A stretch of DNA of 64,000 nt from Tetradesmus obliquus. Taxonomy: Eukaryota; Chlorophyta; Chlorophyceae; Sphaeropleales; Scenedesmaceae. The stretch covers positions 5,838,501-5,902,500 of the forward strand of contig CP126199.1 in the NCBI GenBank assembly GCA_030272155.1. The letters run 5' to 3'. Numbering within the stretch: the stretch's first letter is position 1; every line of letters starts with the position of its first letter. The position numbers and the translations under genes are program-made. Below, piece by piece: positions 11,805 through 23,300 of the stretch. The notes beneath the pieces are model-generated. The model was not told the origin of the DNA. It ran no database searches and saw only the letters and a program-made list of their open reading frames with translations.

Positions 11805-14342
11805 TCATATGTGCAGTGTGGCAAGCTGCACCGGCAGGCCGACGGCCGCCCCCTGCTGCTTGCTGCCAGGCGCAGTGCTGCTGGCGCCCTTGAGCTCGCA
11901 GCAATTCTTGTGCTTGCGGCCGCTGCCACAAGGGCAGGGCTTGTTGCGGCTCGGCCGCTTGTCAGCAGCAGCAGCACCTGGCTTGGCCTGCTTCAGCTTG
12001 CTGCCTTTGAGCTTCACCCCCTTGCTGTGCATGCCATTTCCGGCAGCAGCAGCAGCAGCAGCAGCAGCTTGCTGAGGGGCAGCGTTCAGAGTGGCAGCGC
12101 TGCCGCTGGTGCTGTTGTCATCATCAGCAGCTGTGTCTGCTGAATGCCCTGGCGCGCTGTTCGTGCTGCCAGGTGCAACCGCTGCCGCTGCTGCTGCTGC
12201 AACTGCGTCACTATCCTGCTGGCCTACAGCAGTCTCACTATGTGCCTCCCCTGTGACTGGTGCTCCAGCTGAAGTGCTGCTTGCTGTCTGCTGCCCCACT
12301 AATTGTGGTGGAGCTCCTGCTAATGGTGCGTGCTGCTCATCCCCTGCGACATCTCCTATACTTAGTCCCGGCGTGGCGTCTGCTGCAGCTGTTGCTGCAA
12401 CACCTCCCTCTCCTGCTGTGCTGCTTGGCTCGCCCTCTGCTGCCAGGATCTCTATGACTGCCTCTATGGCGGCATCCACGTCGCCGCCTGCCGCTGCCAG
12501 CTGCTGCTGTATCAGCGCCGGGTTGTCGCAGCCCGTGCCCGCAGCCACACGATTTTCGTCAGCAGCAGACCAGCTGGTCTGCAGCTGCGAGTGAAAGCAG
12601 CAGCAGGGAGCATGCAGTAAGCAGCGGTCAGAAGTGCATATGTCACAGCAGCAGCTGAGCTAGCGTGCTTGATGACATATTGAAGTGCAGGTAGGCGTGC
12701 AGCTGAGCTAGCGTGCTTGATAACATTGAATTGCAGGTAGTCGTGCACGGCCGCACCTGTCCCGCGTGAGCCACTGGAGCCAGGTCGCTGATGGGCTCAG
12801 GGGGCCCTGGGCTGTAGTCGCCCGCGCGCCTCACGCTGTTGTAGTGCTCGCCGTCATGGTAGGACAGGTGCAGCAGGCGGCTGCCTGGTGAAGGCAGGGG
12901 TGGCAGCAGCGAGTGAGGCGTCAACGCATGGTGCAGCTAGCGCAGGCACTACAGCTGGAGTTGCTGGCGCAGCACACAGGGCAGCAGCGCACCATGCACA
13001 GCACACAGGGCAGCAGCGCAGCGCACCATGCACAGCACACTAGCACCCAGGTGCAGGCGTGGGTGCACGCCAGCCAGCCAGCCTGTCAGCCGCGGCGTGT
13101 GGTCTGCGTGGTGTGTCACATGGGTCTCACCTGGCGGGAAGTTGGTGATGGACCAGCGCGGCTGGCCCGCCTGGTACACCGCGATGTTGGCCTGCAGCAG
13201 GGCAGACACACACGCAGCTGGTCACGGCTGGCAGCCCTGAAGGACAACTCTCTGCTGCCAGGCAGCAGCCCACACCAACACACAAACAGCAAACTAGCTG
13301 CTGTGGCCGCGCATCAGCCACCAGGGCCCAGCTGCGCTGCTGCGCAAGCTGCAAGTGTCTGCTGTGGCCCTGCGCAGGCCGCCTCACCTGCAGCAGCAGG
13401 CTGGCCGCCTGCAGCTCCATGTGGCCCGCCCAGGTGCCCTCCTGCAGCAGCAACCCGCGGCGGCAGATGCAGCAGCTGCTCAGCGGCATGACGCAGCACA
13501 GGCATGGCCTGCAGCCTGATGTGCGGCTCGCCCCCACGCTGCTGCAACAGTGAAGCACACTGTCCAATTGTAGTGCTGTCGCTGCTGCTGCTGCCGGGTG
13601 TGTCTGCGCCGCACCTTTTCCATGCGTGCGATGTAGCCCGCGAAGCTCTGGTCGTCCTCCACGAAGGGCGCAAAGTCGGGCTCACGCTGCTGCATCAGGC
13701 CCACCACGCGCGCACGCAGCGTGCTGTGCTGGTGCTCATTGCCCTGCAAGGCCCGCAGCATATCGCACAGCAGACACAAGCTAGCTTGATTGCAGTTCCG
13801 TATCTGACGCAGCTTGGTGGCAGGCAGCCACTGCAAGCAAGTTGCCCTGCTTGGTACAGTCTGGCCAGCTGCAAGCTGTCCAGCAGCAGTACAAGCAGGG
13901 TGCATGCATCTGCTGCTGCCCTGCTGCTGTGCGTGGCCTCGTCTTCCCCTCAGCAGTGCGCCCACCTCCAGCTGGTCGCTGAGCGCCCTGAAGAAGCAGT
14001 TGCCGTCAGCCGTGATCTGCTTCACACGCAGGCCCAGCAGCGCCAGCTCTCTGCAGCAACAGCAGCAGCAGCCAGCCAGTTGCAGTACTGACACTGTGCG
14101 CTGCAGCATCAGTTGCCATCACTATCAGTCGGCACACGGGCTGGCTGGTTGGCTGCTGTGCAGCAGTGGGCTCATGGTTCCTCTGGGCTGGCGCAGCCGC
14201 ACCTGTCCAGGGGGTCGCGCAGGCCGTCATAGCTGCCCTGCTGCTCCTTCCTGCCCTTCTTCGCCTCTGCCTTGACTGCAGCTGCTCCTGCGGCAGCCTT
14301 AGCAGGCTTCTGCTTTTGTGCTGCCTTCTTGTCGCGTGCCAT
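11805..14342 (-). CDS. OTUD3: OTUD3-like OTU deubiquitinase with UBA-like and SEC-C segments, 7 exons
   Basis: An OTU-family cysteine protease that removes ubiquitin. Exons are 14342-14203, 14050-13966, 13743-13615, 13441-13388, 13191-13131, 12884-12757 and 12584-11805; phases close at 458 aa. After a Lys/Ala-rich N-terminus the OTU core starts with TADGNCFFRAL (Asp62, catalytic Cys65). It continues through FAPFVEDDQSFAGYIARM and the EGTWAGHMELQAAS segment, and ends with SYHDGEHYNSVR (catalytic His170). A UBA/CUE-like three-helix segment follows (about residues 211-247, NPALIQQQLAAAGGDVDAAIEAV). After an acidic and Ala-rich linker comes a SEC-C zinc motif, CPCGSGRKHKNCC, ending near residue 428. 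OTU plus UBA-like plus SEC-C is the architecture of plant and algal OTUD3-type enzymes. The family assignment is firm; the boundary of exon 7 could shift by 6 nt. Confidence 0.92.
12651..12745. repeat. 48-bp tandem duplication in intron 6 of the OTU gene
   Basis: Two adjacent units both begin GCAGCTGAGCTAGCGTGCTT (at 12651 and 12699). They differ by a few substitutions and small indels. The unit is intronic on the gene strand. Confidence 0.8.
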
Positions 14343-15089
14343 GTACTGCTGCTGCCACTGCTGCTGCTACAGGAGCCCCAGCAGGCTGTCATCAGGACAA
14401 GCCTGAGCTGGGGTAACAGAAGCCAATTACAGAGGTTTATGTGCTCGACACGGGTATTAGCTGAACATTGTTTGCAGTTGGGCGAAGTGGGCCGTATAAA
14501 GCAATAGCGACGGTGTCCAGCACTCTGCTGCTTGAGCTGCTGCACGTGGGGAGTCAAGCAGTACCAGCAAGGAGTTCAGCTGCAAGATGTCTGAAACATG
14601 GCATCTGCCGACATGTTGGAACCGTCACAAGGTGAATGCTTCTGTTTTCAGGGCCTCAAATTGTCAGAAGCTGGGGGGTCCCCTGGTGGAACAGATGCCA
14701 AAACCGCAATGGTATGTGTGACCCTGTCATCCAGGACTTCGTACAGTTGCGACGCTTCATATGTTTTCAGAGTTCAATTGATAGTCTGTCTGATGCCCAG
14801 GAAACAAGGATTAGCTACGCGTGGTGCCCGTAACAACTTGCCGTTTGAGTCAGTTGCTGTGGTCTGGTGCATCAGAGCAGTCGCAGCTGGCTGCAAGAGT
14901 GGTTTTCAGCACGTGTGCTTGTCGCTCAGAATGGCGTTACGTTCAAAGCGTTGTGCTGGTGCATGCGTGCGTTTGACTACAGTGTAGCTAGACAGTACAG
15001 ATGCAGGACATTAGCTAGTGTACATGGAGGACACGAGGCACTGCCAAGTTCTTGATCACAAATAGCAGTCAGTATAAGCTGCTGCAGGG
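14343..15089. promoter_or_regulatory. Divergent intergenic region between the OTU and PIG-W genes
   Basis: A 747-bp interval between two start codons that face apart, so it should contain both promoters. No defined element was recognised. Confidence 0.4.
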
Positions 15090-17453
15090 ATGGCTGCCAT
15101 GCAGCAGGCTGCAGAGCTGCGGCGGGCCAAGGAGCAGTTTGTCAGCAACCTGCATGGCACCACCAAGTGGGAGGTGTTCTGTGTGGTCAGCTGCCTGCCG
15201 CTGTGCCTGCTGATAGGTGAGGCACCACACTGCCGGCGTGGCAGCTGCTGACTGCTGCACAGGATGCGGTCAATGGGTGACGTTGGATGAGCGCGAGGGA
15301 GGTGTGAGTGACGTTGACTTGCTGGGATTGCGTGCAACTTGTTGGATGACCAGCAGCAGATGAATGTCTATGTCTGCTGCGTTGCGTACCTGCATATGCT
15401 GTGTTCCCTGCAGCGGCATATGCAGAGGCCTGGGTGGCAGCGCGCGGGCGCGCCACTGGCAAGGCGCTGTCTCGGGCGCTGCTGGGGCTGCCCAAGTTCT
15501 GGTTTGAGTTTGGGCTGGTGGTGGTGCCGCAGCTGCTGCTGCTGATGAGCCTGGCGCCCGCGGAGCCCGCCTTCCTGCTGCTGTTCCTGCTGTGGGGCAG
15601 CCTGGCGCTGAAGCTGTGGATGAAGCTGGGACACAGCCCGGGCAGCAGGCAGCACATGGCGCACATGCTGGCGCACATCAGCGCGCCGCGCAAGCGGTGA
15701 GCCACGCGCCTGCAGCTGTGCGCGCTGCCAGCAGGCACTTGGCTGCCGCTGCAGAGCATACTGCACCAACCGGTAGCGCAGCAGCTTTGCAAGTGTGACG
15801 TTGGATGTCACAGAGCGGCCCCACCAAACCAAGCAGCGCACGTGTCAAAATTTGCAGCAGCTGCCCTGTCCTTGGCAGCATGCACCCTGCGTGCAGGTAG
15901 CCCTGTGCATCCTGCAGCCTCAACTTCCTTGCACAAGCCCCACCTTGGTGCCCTGTCCCATCTTGCTTGCGCAGGTTTGTTTCGGTGTTCCGTGGCGGCG
16001 TGATGCTGACCACCTGCCTGGCTATCCTGGGCGTGGATTTTGCCGCCTTCCCGCGGCGCTACGCCAAGGCGGAGGCCTACGGCACGGGGCTCATGGACGT
16101 GGGCGTGGGCGCAGTGGTGTGGGCGGGCGGGCTCGTCAGCGCAGCCTCCTCAGCGGCAGCGGCCGCAGCGCAGCCAGCAGCAGCAGCACTTGAAAGCAGG
16201 GCTGGCAAGCACAGGGGCAGCTGGGCGGGTGTGTGGGGTCAGCGGCTGGGCCGCGGGCTGCGCGCTGCGCTGCCGCTGGTGGTGCTGGGTGGCGGCCGCC
16301 TGGTGTCCACCTGGGCGGTGGGCTACCAGCAGCATGTGGGCGAGTACGGGCTGTCCTGGAACTTCTTCTGGAGCATCGCCGCTGTGAGCCTGGCCACGCT
16401 GGCGCTGCCCGTGCCGCCCGCCTGGCTGGGGCCCGTGGGCCTGGCAGTGAGCGCGGCACACCAGGCGCTGCTCAGCAGCGACCTGCGCCTGGCAGGCCTG
16501 ATGCCAGGCCATGGCACCACACCAGCAGCAGCAGCAGCAGCGCATGGCTCGGGGGCTCCGCCTGTGCTGCTGCCAGTGCCTGGCTCGCTGGGCGCGTGGC
16601 TGCATGCAGAGCTGCCCGCAGAGCAGCGCGCTGCGCTGGGCTTCCTTACTGCCAACAAGGAGGGGCTGGGCTCGCTGCCCGGCTACTGGGCGCTGCACCT
16701 GCTGGGGGCGGCGCTGGGGCGGCAGCTGGCGGCAGGCTGCGCGGCAGCAGCAGCGCAGGGCAGGGCCTGCCTGGCTGCTGGCGGCAATGCGGGCGGCGGC
16801 AGCAGCAGGGCAGCTGCAGCAGTGGGCGAGTGTGCGCGCGTGGTATGGTCGTGGGTGGGCCGGCTGCTGCTGGCTGACTGTGCTGTGTGGCTGGCACTGC
16901 TGGCTGCTGAGACGTGGCTGGAGCCGGTGTCGCGCAGGTGGGGCTGAGGGGTGGCGCTGGGGGCAGGAGCTATGCGGGGTCAGTCGTGTGTAGGAGAGTC
17001 GCAGCCAGCAGTTGCTGTGGCAGCCTGCAGCTTATTGCGTGGCAGTCTCCAGGTGTATGCCGTTATTGTTGCAGAGTGGTGCTGCAGACATGCCGCTGAC
17101 CCCTGCGCTTGTGCCGGTGCTGCTGCAGGTCCTGCAACCTGGCGTATGTGCTGTGGGTGACGGCGCAGTGCATGACCTGGCTGCTGCTGTGCCTCATGGG
17201 CGACCTGCTCACCTCAGGCCTGGCTGGGGGGGCCAGCAGCAGCCCAGCCAGCCCCATCATCAGCAGCAGGATGGCAGCACGGGGCAGCAGCAGCACAGCG
17301 GAGCCGGCAGCAGGAGCTGCAGCACTGTTGGCCACGGCTCCAGGCAGCGCTGCTGCTGCAGGTGCTGCAGCTGGGCCGGGTGGCCTGCGGCAGCGGCCCG
17401 CCACCAAGCGGCGCAGCGCGTCGTCACCAACGGCAGCGCTGGCGGCGGCTGGC

Positions 17454-17492
<39 letters not shown>

Positions 17493-18261
17493 GCTGCTGG
17501 TGGCAGCAGCGAAGCAGCAGTGGGGCGAGTTGCTGCCTCTGCACTCGGCAGGCGCAGCAGCTTGGAGGTGCCTGAGTCGCCCGCAGCTGGCGGGATGGGC
17601 CAGCAGCAGACAAGGCACGGCTCACCAGCCAGCAGTAGCAGCAGTGATGGCGCTGCTGCTGGTGCTGCTGCTGGGCTGCCAGGCACGCCAGAGCGGCAGA
17701 AGCGGCTACAGCAGCAGCAGCAACATCAGCCTTCAGTGCTTGCTGCAGGGCTGCCCGCGCCTACAGCTGGCAACAGCAGCAGCAGCGGCAGCAGCAGCGG
17801 CGGCCCGATGCGGCTGATGCTGGCGTGGAACCGCAACATGCTGGCGCTGTTCCTGGCAGCCAACCTGCTGACCGGCGCGGTCAACCTGAGCATCAACACG
17901 CTGGCGGTGGGCCGCTGGGGCGCACGCAGCATCGTGGGTGAGGCGCGGGGGCCTGCGGCTGCGCCAGTGGTGCTTGTGGTGTGTGCCTTCCCATTGAACT
18001 GCATGCTGAAGGAGCGCACACACGTGCAAGCTGGCTTGCGCAGCAACATATTTTCATGCTGTCCCAATTGCTGGCATGAACACCATTCAGCCTTGGTGGT
18101 AGGCAGCCCTGAATCACAAGGCAATGCAGCCATTTGCTGTCCAACCTGCAGCATGCATAGCGTGCGAGCTCAGCCTTGACCACCAACACAGCCTTGAGCG
18201 TGCGTTCAGACAGCTGTCCAGCCAGTGCTCAGCCGCTGCCTGCTCGTGCTGTGCGATCACC

Positions 18262-18301
<40 letters not shown>

Positions 18302-18377
18302 AGGCCTGTACATGCTGGTGCTGTGTGGGCTTGCGGTGCTGCTGGACAGCGCAGGCGTGACGCTGAAGCCCTGGTGA
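15090..18377 (+). CDS. PIGW: PIG-W/GWT1 GPI-anchor inositol acyltransferase, 5 exons
   Basis: A multi-pass ER membrane enzyme that transfers an acyl chain to the inositol ring of GlcN-PI, an early step of GPI-anchor synthesis. Exons are 15090-15216, 15414-15696, 15975-16937, 17129-17937 and 18304-18377; phases close at 751 aa. Family signatures seen in order are KEQFVSNLHGTTKWEV at the N-terminus, VFRGGVMLTTCLAILGVDF, FPRRYAKAEAYGTGLMDVGVG, EYGLSWNFFWSI, LGSLPGYWALHLLG, SCNLAYVLWVTAQC and AWNRNMLALFLAANLLTGAVNLS. The last exon completes a final membrane segment. The protein is much longer than its relatives (about 490-505 aa in yeast and human). The excess is low-complexity Ala/Ser/Gly/Gln insertions, mainly about 200 residues in exon 4 between two conserved membrane blocks. 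A second ATG at 15099 is an alternative start. Confidence 0.95.
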
Positions 18378-18814
18378 CACGGGCGGGCACTAGTCGCGGC
18401 TGTGGACTGGTGCAGCCTGGCTTGGCAGGTGGCTGCGGTGTGCAACAGGCTGGCAGTGCTGGCATAGACAGCCTGTGTGAATCGCTGCAGGGCGTTCAAA
18501 CTCAGCAGGTGGCAGCGCATCAAAATGGGGAAGGGCCCTGCGGTACATAAGGCTGTCAGGTGTCGGTATTGACAATGTTACTGACACCCAAGGTTGTCAT
18601 GCGTGTAACTGCTAGTGTGACCGTGAACAGTTCTGGGAGAGTGGCATGGTCGTTACCTGAGTGGTTCTGTGCTTTGTATTTTCTAATCTCGACAGGCTTT
18701 GAAGAACGGCGCGTGGAGCACACCAGTCGAAGTTGGTTCCTGTACACCTGCGCATTACATACCCCAAATTGCTCACAACTATCAAAGCAAAGTCTTACTA
18801 GTTTGCTTGACGAT
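18378..18814. other. Intergenic region, PIG-W to ESF1
   Basis: 437 bp between two genes on the same strand. It holds the PIG-W 3' UTR and the ESF1 promoter and 5' UTR. A TGTAA candidate poly(A) signal is at 18604-18608. Nothing else was recognised. Confidence 0.4.
18604..18608 (+). terminator. TGTAA poly(A) signal candidate for PIG-W
   Basis: The green-algal poly(A) pentamer lies 226 nt past the stop and 207 nt before the next start codon, a reasonable position for the end of the PIG-W transcript. Confidence 0.4.
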
Positions 18815-18993
18815 ATGGGGAAGCCCGATGGCGGCAAGGGTTCCGGCCCACCAGCAGGGCTGGGTGACGCGCGCTTCGCCAAAATGTACACGGACCCTCG
18901 CTTTCAGCGCTTTCCGAAGAAAAAGGGAAAAGTGGAGATTGACAGTCGCTTCGCAAGTGAGGCACTGGAGGATGTTTGGGTGAAGCCTGACCT

Positions 18994-19025
<32 letters not shown>

Positions 19026-19717
19026 CTCCCGTGACCAGCCTGTTGTCAACTGTATCAGGGATGCTGCTGTTTATGGCACTCAATACTTGATGTAAAACAG
19101 CTACACCTTGCTGGGTTACATTTCAAGGGATTGCTTGTGCTGCAGGCCAGGCATGCACATGCCATACAGGCTGGCAGGCTGCATCCTGTGCATGCAACTC
19201 TGCCCTGTTGCTCTTGTGTGCCAAAGCCAAGTCGTTCTTGCAGCTGACTGTTCCGTTGTCATTGCTGCCGCCGCTGCTGCCGCCGCCGTTTCATCCCGCC
19301 CGCGCCAGGCATGTTCAGCGACCCCGACTTTGCTGTGCGCAGCCAGGTGGTGGACAAGCGCGGCAGGCTGCTGGGCGAGGGAGGGCGCAGCCGCAAGGCG
19401 GACGAGGCCATCAAGAGGTGGGAGGGCGGGGCGGGGTGCAGTGCAGCGGCTCGGGGCAGGCTTGTTAGCCAGCTATGCAGCAGCCAGCCAGTGTGCCTGC
19501 AACAGCTTGTGCATGCTTCATTCGTGGGGTCAACCTCACAGCAACACGAGAGGAGCAGCAGTTGACAAGATAGCAGTTGAGTTTAATTGTGCCAAACTCT
19601 ACGGGTGCTTGCTTTGTTGCGAGGCGTGTGCTGTCCATGCAACTTGATAACACAATATTGTGCTATTCCCATGCTGCAGCTACTACCGCTTGAAGGATGA
19701 CGAGGAGGGCCAGCAGG

Positions 19718-19758
<41 letters not shown>

Positions 19759-20291
19759 GAAACAGCAGGAAAGCCAGCCAAGGCCAAGCAGGCAAAGCAG
19801 CAGCAGCCCTCCAGCAAACAGCGGCAGAAGGCCAAGCAGCAGCAGCATGCTCCACCCTCTGATGATGATGAGCAGCCAGCGGAGGCTGGCCTCAGCAGCA
19901 GTGATGATGAGCAGCAGCGCGAGCTTGCCAGCAGCAGCGAGGGCGGCAGTGACGATGAGCAGGCGGCGTCTGGCAGCAGTGACGAGGAGGAGGATGCAGC
20001 AGCGGGGCCTGGCAGTGACGAGGACGCTGAGGCGCGCTACCGCTGGGAGCGGGCGCGAGGGCTCGTAGGTGCGTGGCGGGCGGCAGGCAGCAAGCAGCAT
20101 GCAGCAGCGGTGTCATGCCTGGCGGGCGCTGGCAAGCCGGGCTGCTCCCTGCAGCTGGCAGCCATGGCGGAGCCCGGACGGCTGCAGCTGAGCATTGGAT
20201 GGTGTGACAGCAGCAGGCAGCAGTACGTTGCTTGCGCCTGGCACGCGTGGCCATCGTGTGACATGCATTCTGTTCCTAATTTGTTCTCCCT

Positions 20292-20331
<40 letters not shown>

Positions 20332-23300
20332 TTTGCCTGCAGACGTCAGCAGCAGTGACGAGGAGGGTGGCGCTGGCGACAGCGACGGCAGCGAGCCAGG
20401 CAGCGGCAGCGGCGATGATGATGACGATGACGAGGCGCGTGGCCTGCTCAGCAGCAGTGACTGGGAGGACGAGGACGGCACAGCAGCGGGCAGCAGCAGC
20501 GAGGAGGAGGGCGGCGAGGCTGCTGCTGCCGTGCTGGCTGAGTGGGGCGTGGGAGCACTGGCTGCCAACCCTGACGAGGACATACCCAGCAGCGAGGTGC
20601 GTGCAGGGCGGGGCAGCAAGCGCCTGCTGCGCAGGCGTTGTTGCGTTTCCAGCTGGCGCTGCAGTGGAGCGCAGCCCTGCATGTTGTGTGCGCACACGGC
20701 TCTGCACCTTTCCTGCGCTGCTTGTGACGTGTGCTGTCGCCTGCTGCCGCCTGCTGCCCTCCTGCTGCCGCAGGCCACGTCGCGTCTGGCTGTGGTTGAC
20801 CTGGACTGGGCCAACATCACCGCAGCCGACATCCTGGCGGTCATGCGCAGCTTCGACCCGCACGGGGGCAAGGGTGAGGCCATGGCGCCTGCTGCTGCTT
20901 GCTAGTGGTGTGCGTGTGATCGGGCGGGCGAGGGATGAGATGGGCGGCATGGGTGGCATGGTTGTGATGAGTGCGATGTTTGAGCAGGGTTAATGGGGGA
21001 ATGACGGCTGGGTTCAGGCACTGCTGGCACTTCTGGCATTGCATGCTGACTGCTAGGGCTTGACAGCAGGCGTGAGTGCGCGCGAGCTGCATGCTGAGTC
21101 AACACAAACATACTTGCGCTAACCAGCGATACCTGTTGTCTGCTGCTCTGCTGCTGGCCTGTCCGCCACCACACGCGCCCTTCACCCCGCCAGGCGTGCA
21201 GCGCGTGACGGTGTACCCCAGCGACTACGGCCTGGAGCGCATGGCGGCGGAGCAGGCGGCTGGGCCACAGGTGGGGCTGGGGCAGGTGGCGCGTGGCGGG
21301 CATATGGCGCATGCTGTTCCTAGGTGGCTGTGGCAGTGCCGGAAGCTTTACATGCAGCTGCGGCACGGCAGGTGGCTCAACTGCACAGCTTCTGCTAGGC
21401 GTCTACCTGCAGCACACTAGCTTGCAATGCATGGCGTCATCTGTCCTGCTTGCCTGGTGTTGCTGTCGCAGGGTGTGTGGGCAACACCTGCCCAGGCTGA
21501 CAGCGACACTGAGGATGAGGAGGGTGGGGCAGCAGGCGCTGCCAGCGGCAGCGATGATGAGGCAGACGATGGCAGCAGTGACGATGATGGTGGCGAGGCT
21601 GCCAGCAGCAGCGAGGAGGAGCAGGATGAGCCTGCCGGCAACGGCCACGCTGCTGGGAGTGGCAGCAGCGATGATGAGGGGCCACCTGAGGAGCACAGCT
21701 CAAAGCAGCGGCGACAGCAGCAGCAACAAGCATTCCAGAAGCAGGCGCAGCCAGCAGGCAAGCTGGCAGCAGCAGCAGCAGCTGCTGATGATGCTGACGA
21801 GGCTGAGGAGGAGGAGGAGGGTGCTGAGCTGGACCCGCAGCGTGTGCTGCTGTACGAGCGCAGCAAGCTGCGCTGGTTCTACGCCGTTGTCACCTGCGAC
21901 GGGCCCGCCACCGCGGCGCGCCTGTACGAGGCGTGTGACGGCGTGGAGTATGAGCGCAGCGCCTGCAAGTTTGACCTCAGGTGGGGCGCATGCTGGCTGC
22001 TGGGATGGGGAGGGTGGACATGCATTTGAGTGACACAGCGGTGCTGCTGGTGCAGCAGTGCCTGCTGCTTCATGGTTGCATGCATCTTCGTGCTTCTGCC
22101 CTGTGTTGGCGGCATCCATGCCCACGAACTGCTTGCTTGTGCACACCCTCCCAGCAGCCTGTGGCTCCAAGCTGCTGCTGTTTGCACTGCCTGCCCCTCC
22201 TACCCTGCCCCACAGGTTTGTGCCTGAGGACATGGACCTGAGTCAGCGCCAGGTGCGCGACACAGCCAGTGAGGTGCCACCCGGCTACGCCCCGCCTGAC
22301 CTGTTCACTGGCGCGCTGCAGCACACCGACCCCAAACTGTCATGGGACGAGGGAGACAAGCGCCGCAAGAAGGTGCGGGCGCTGCTGCTGGGTAAAGCTG
22401 CGTGCAGCTTGTCCACAGCTGCTGGCATGGTGCAGCCACTGCAGCAGCATCCTGTTGGCTGGAGGAGGGCCTGGCAGAGATGGACGAGCATGGCAGCAGC
22501 AGCAAGCATGCATGCAGTCGTCTTGCGTCACCTGTTAGCAGTGCTTGTTGCCAGGCCCTGAGCTGCGGCGCTGCGGTTTAAAGCAGGCGGTATTTCCTGC
22601 CATGTTGGAGTAGAGCAGCCCTGTATTGTCCAGTTTGCAGGAGGTGTTTGTCCTGCAAGCTGTTGACCATTGGTGTTGCTGTCTGCCCCCCTCCCCCCAG
22701 GTGTTGAGCCGCAAGGTGGGTGAGGACGAGCTCAAGGAGGGAGACTTTGCCGCATACCTCGCCAGCAGCAGCGGCGAAGAGGACGATGAAGATGAGGAGC
22801 AGGAGCAGGAGGGTGAAGATGAGGAGCAGCAGCAGCCGGCTGGCAGCGGCCCTGGGCTGGCAGATGCTGGCGCAGAGGCAGACAGCGAGGAAGATGCGCA
22901 GCAGCAACAACGGGCCAACGGCAGCAAGCAGAGCAAAAAGCAGCGTCTGAAGGGCGCTGCTGCTGGGCAGGACGATGCTGCAGCGCTGCGAGCCAGGTGG
23001 GTGGGCGGGGGGTGCGCTGCAAGGCTGGAGGCAGCATATGTGCGTGGGCATGGGTTACAGCAAGCAGGGTTGGCACGACGGCTGCAGCGTATGACAGTTG
23101 GCTAGCACATGCGGCTGTTGTTTTCTCGGCAAAGCACCTATGCGGGTGATGCTGCTAATACTTCGACTACATCATGCTCTCTGCCTCTTGCAAATCCTCA
23201 CGATGCATGTCGGCTGCAGTTCTAACCCTGCTGTTTGATCAAATCCACCATGGCTGCCACTGTTGCTGCAGGTACCGCGCGCTGCTGCTGGGTGACAGCG

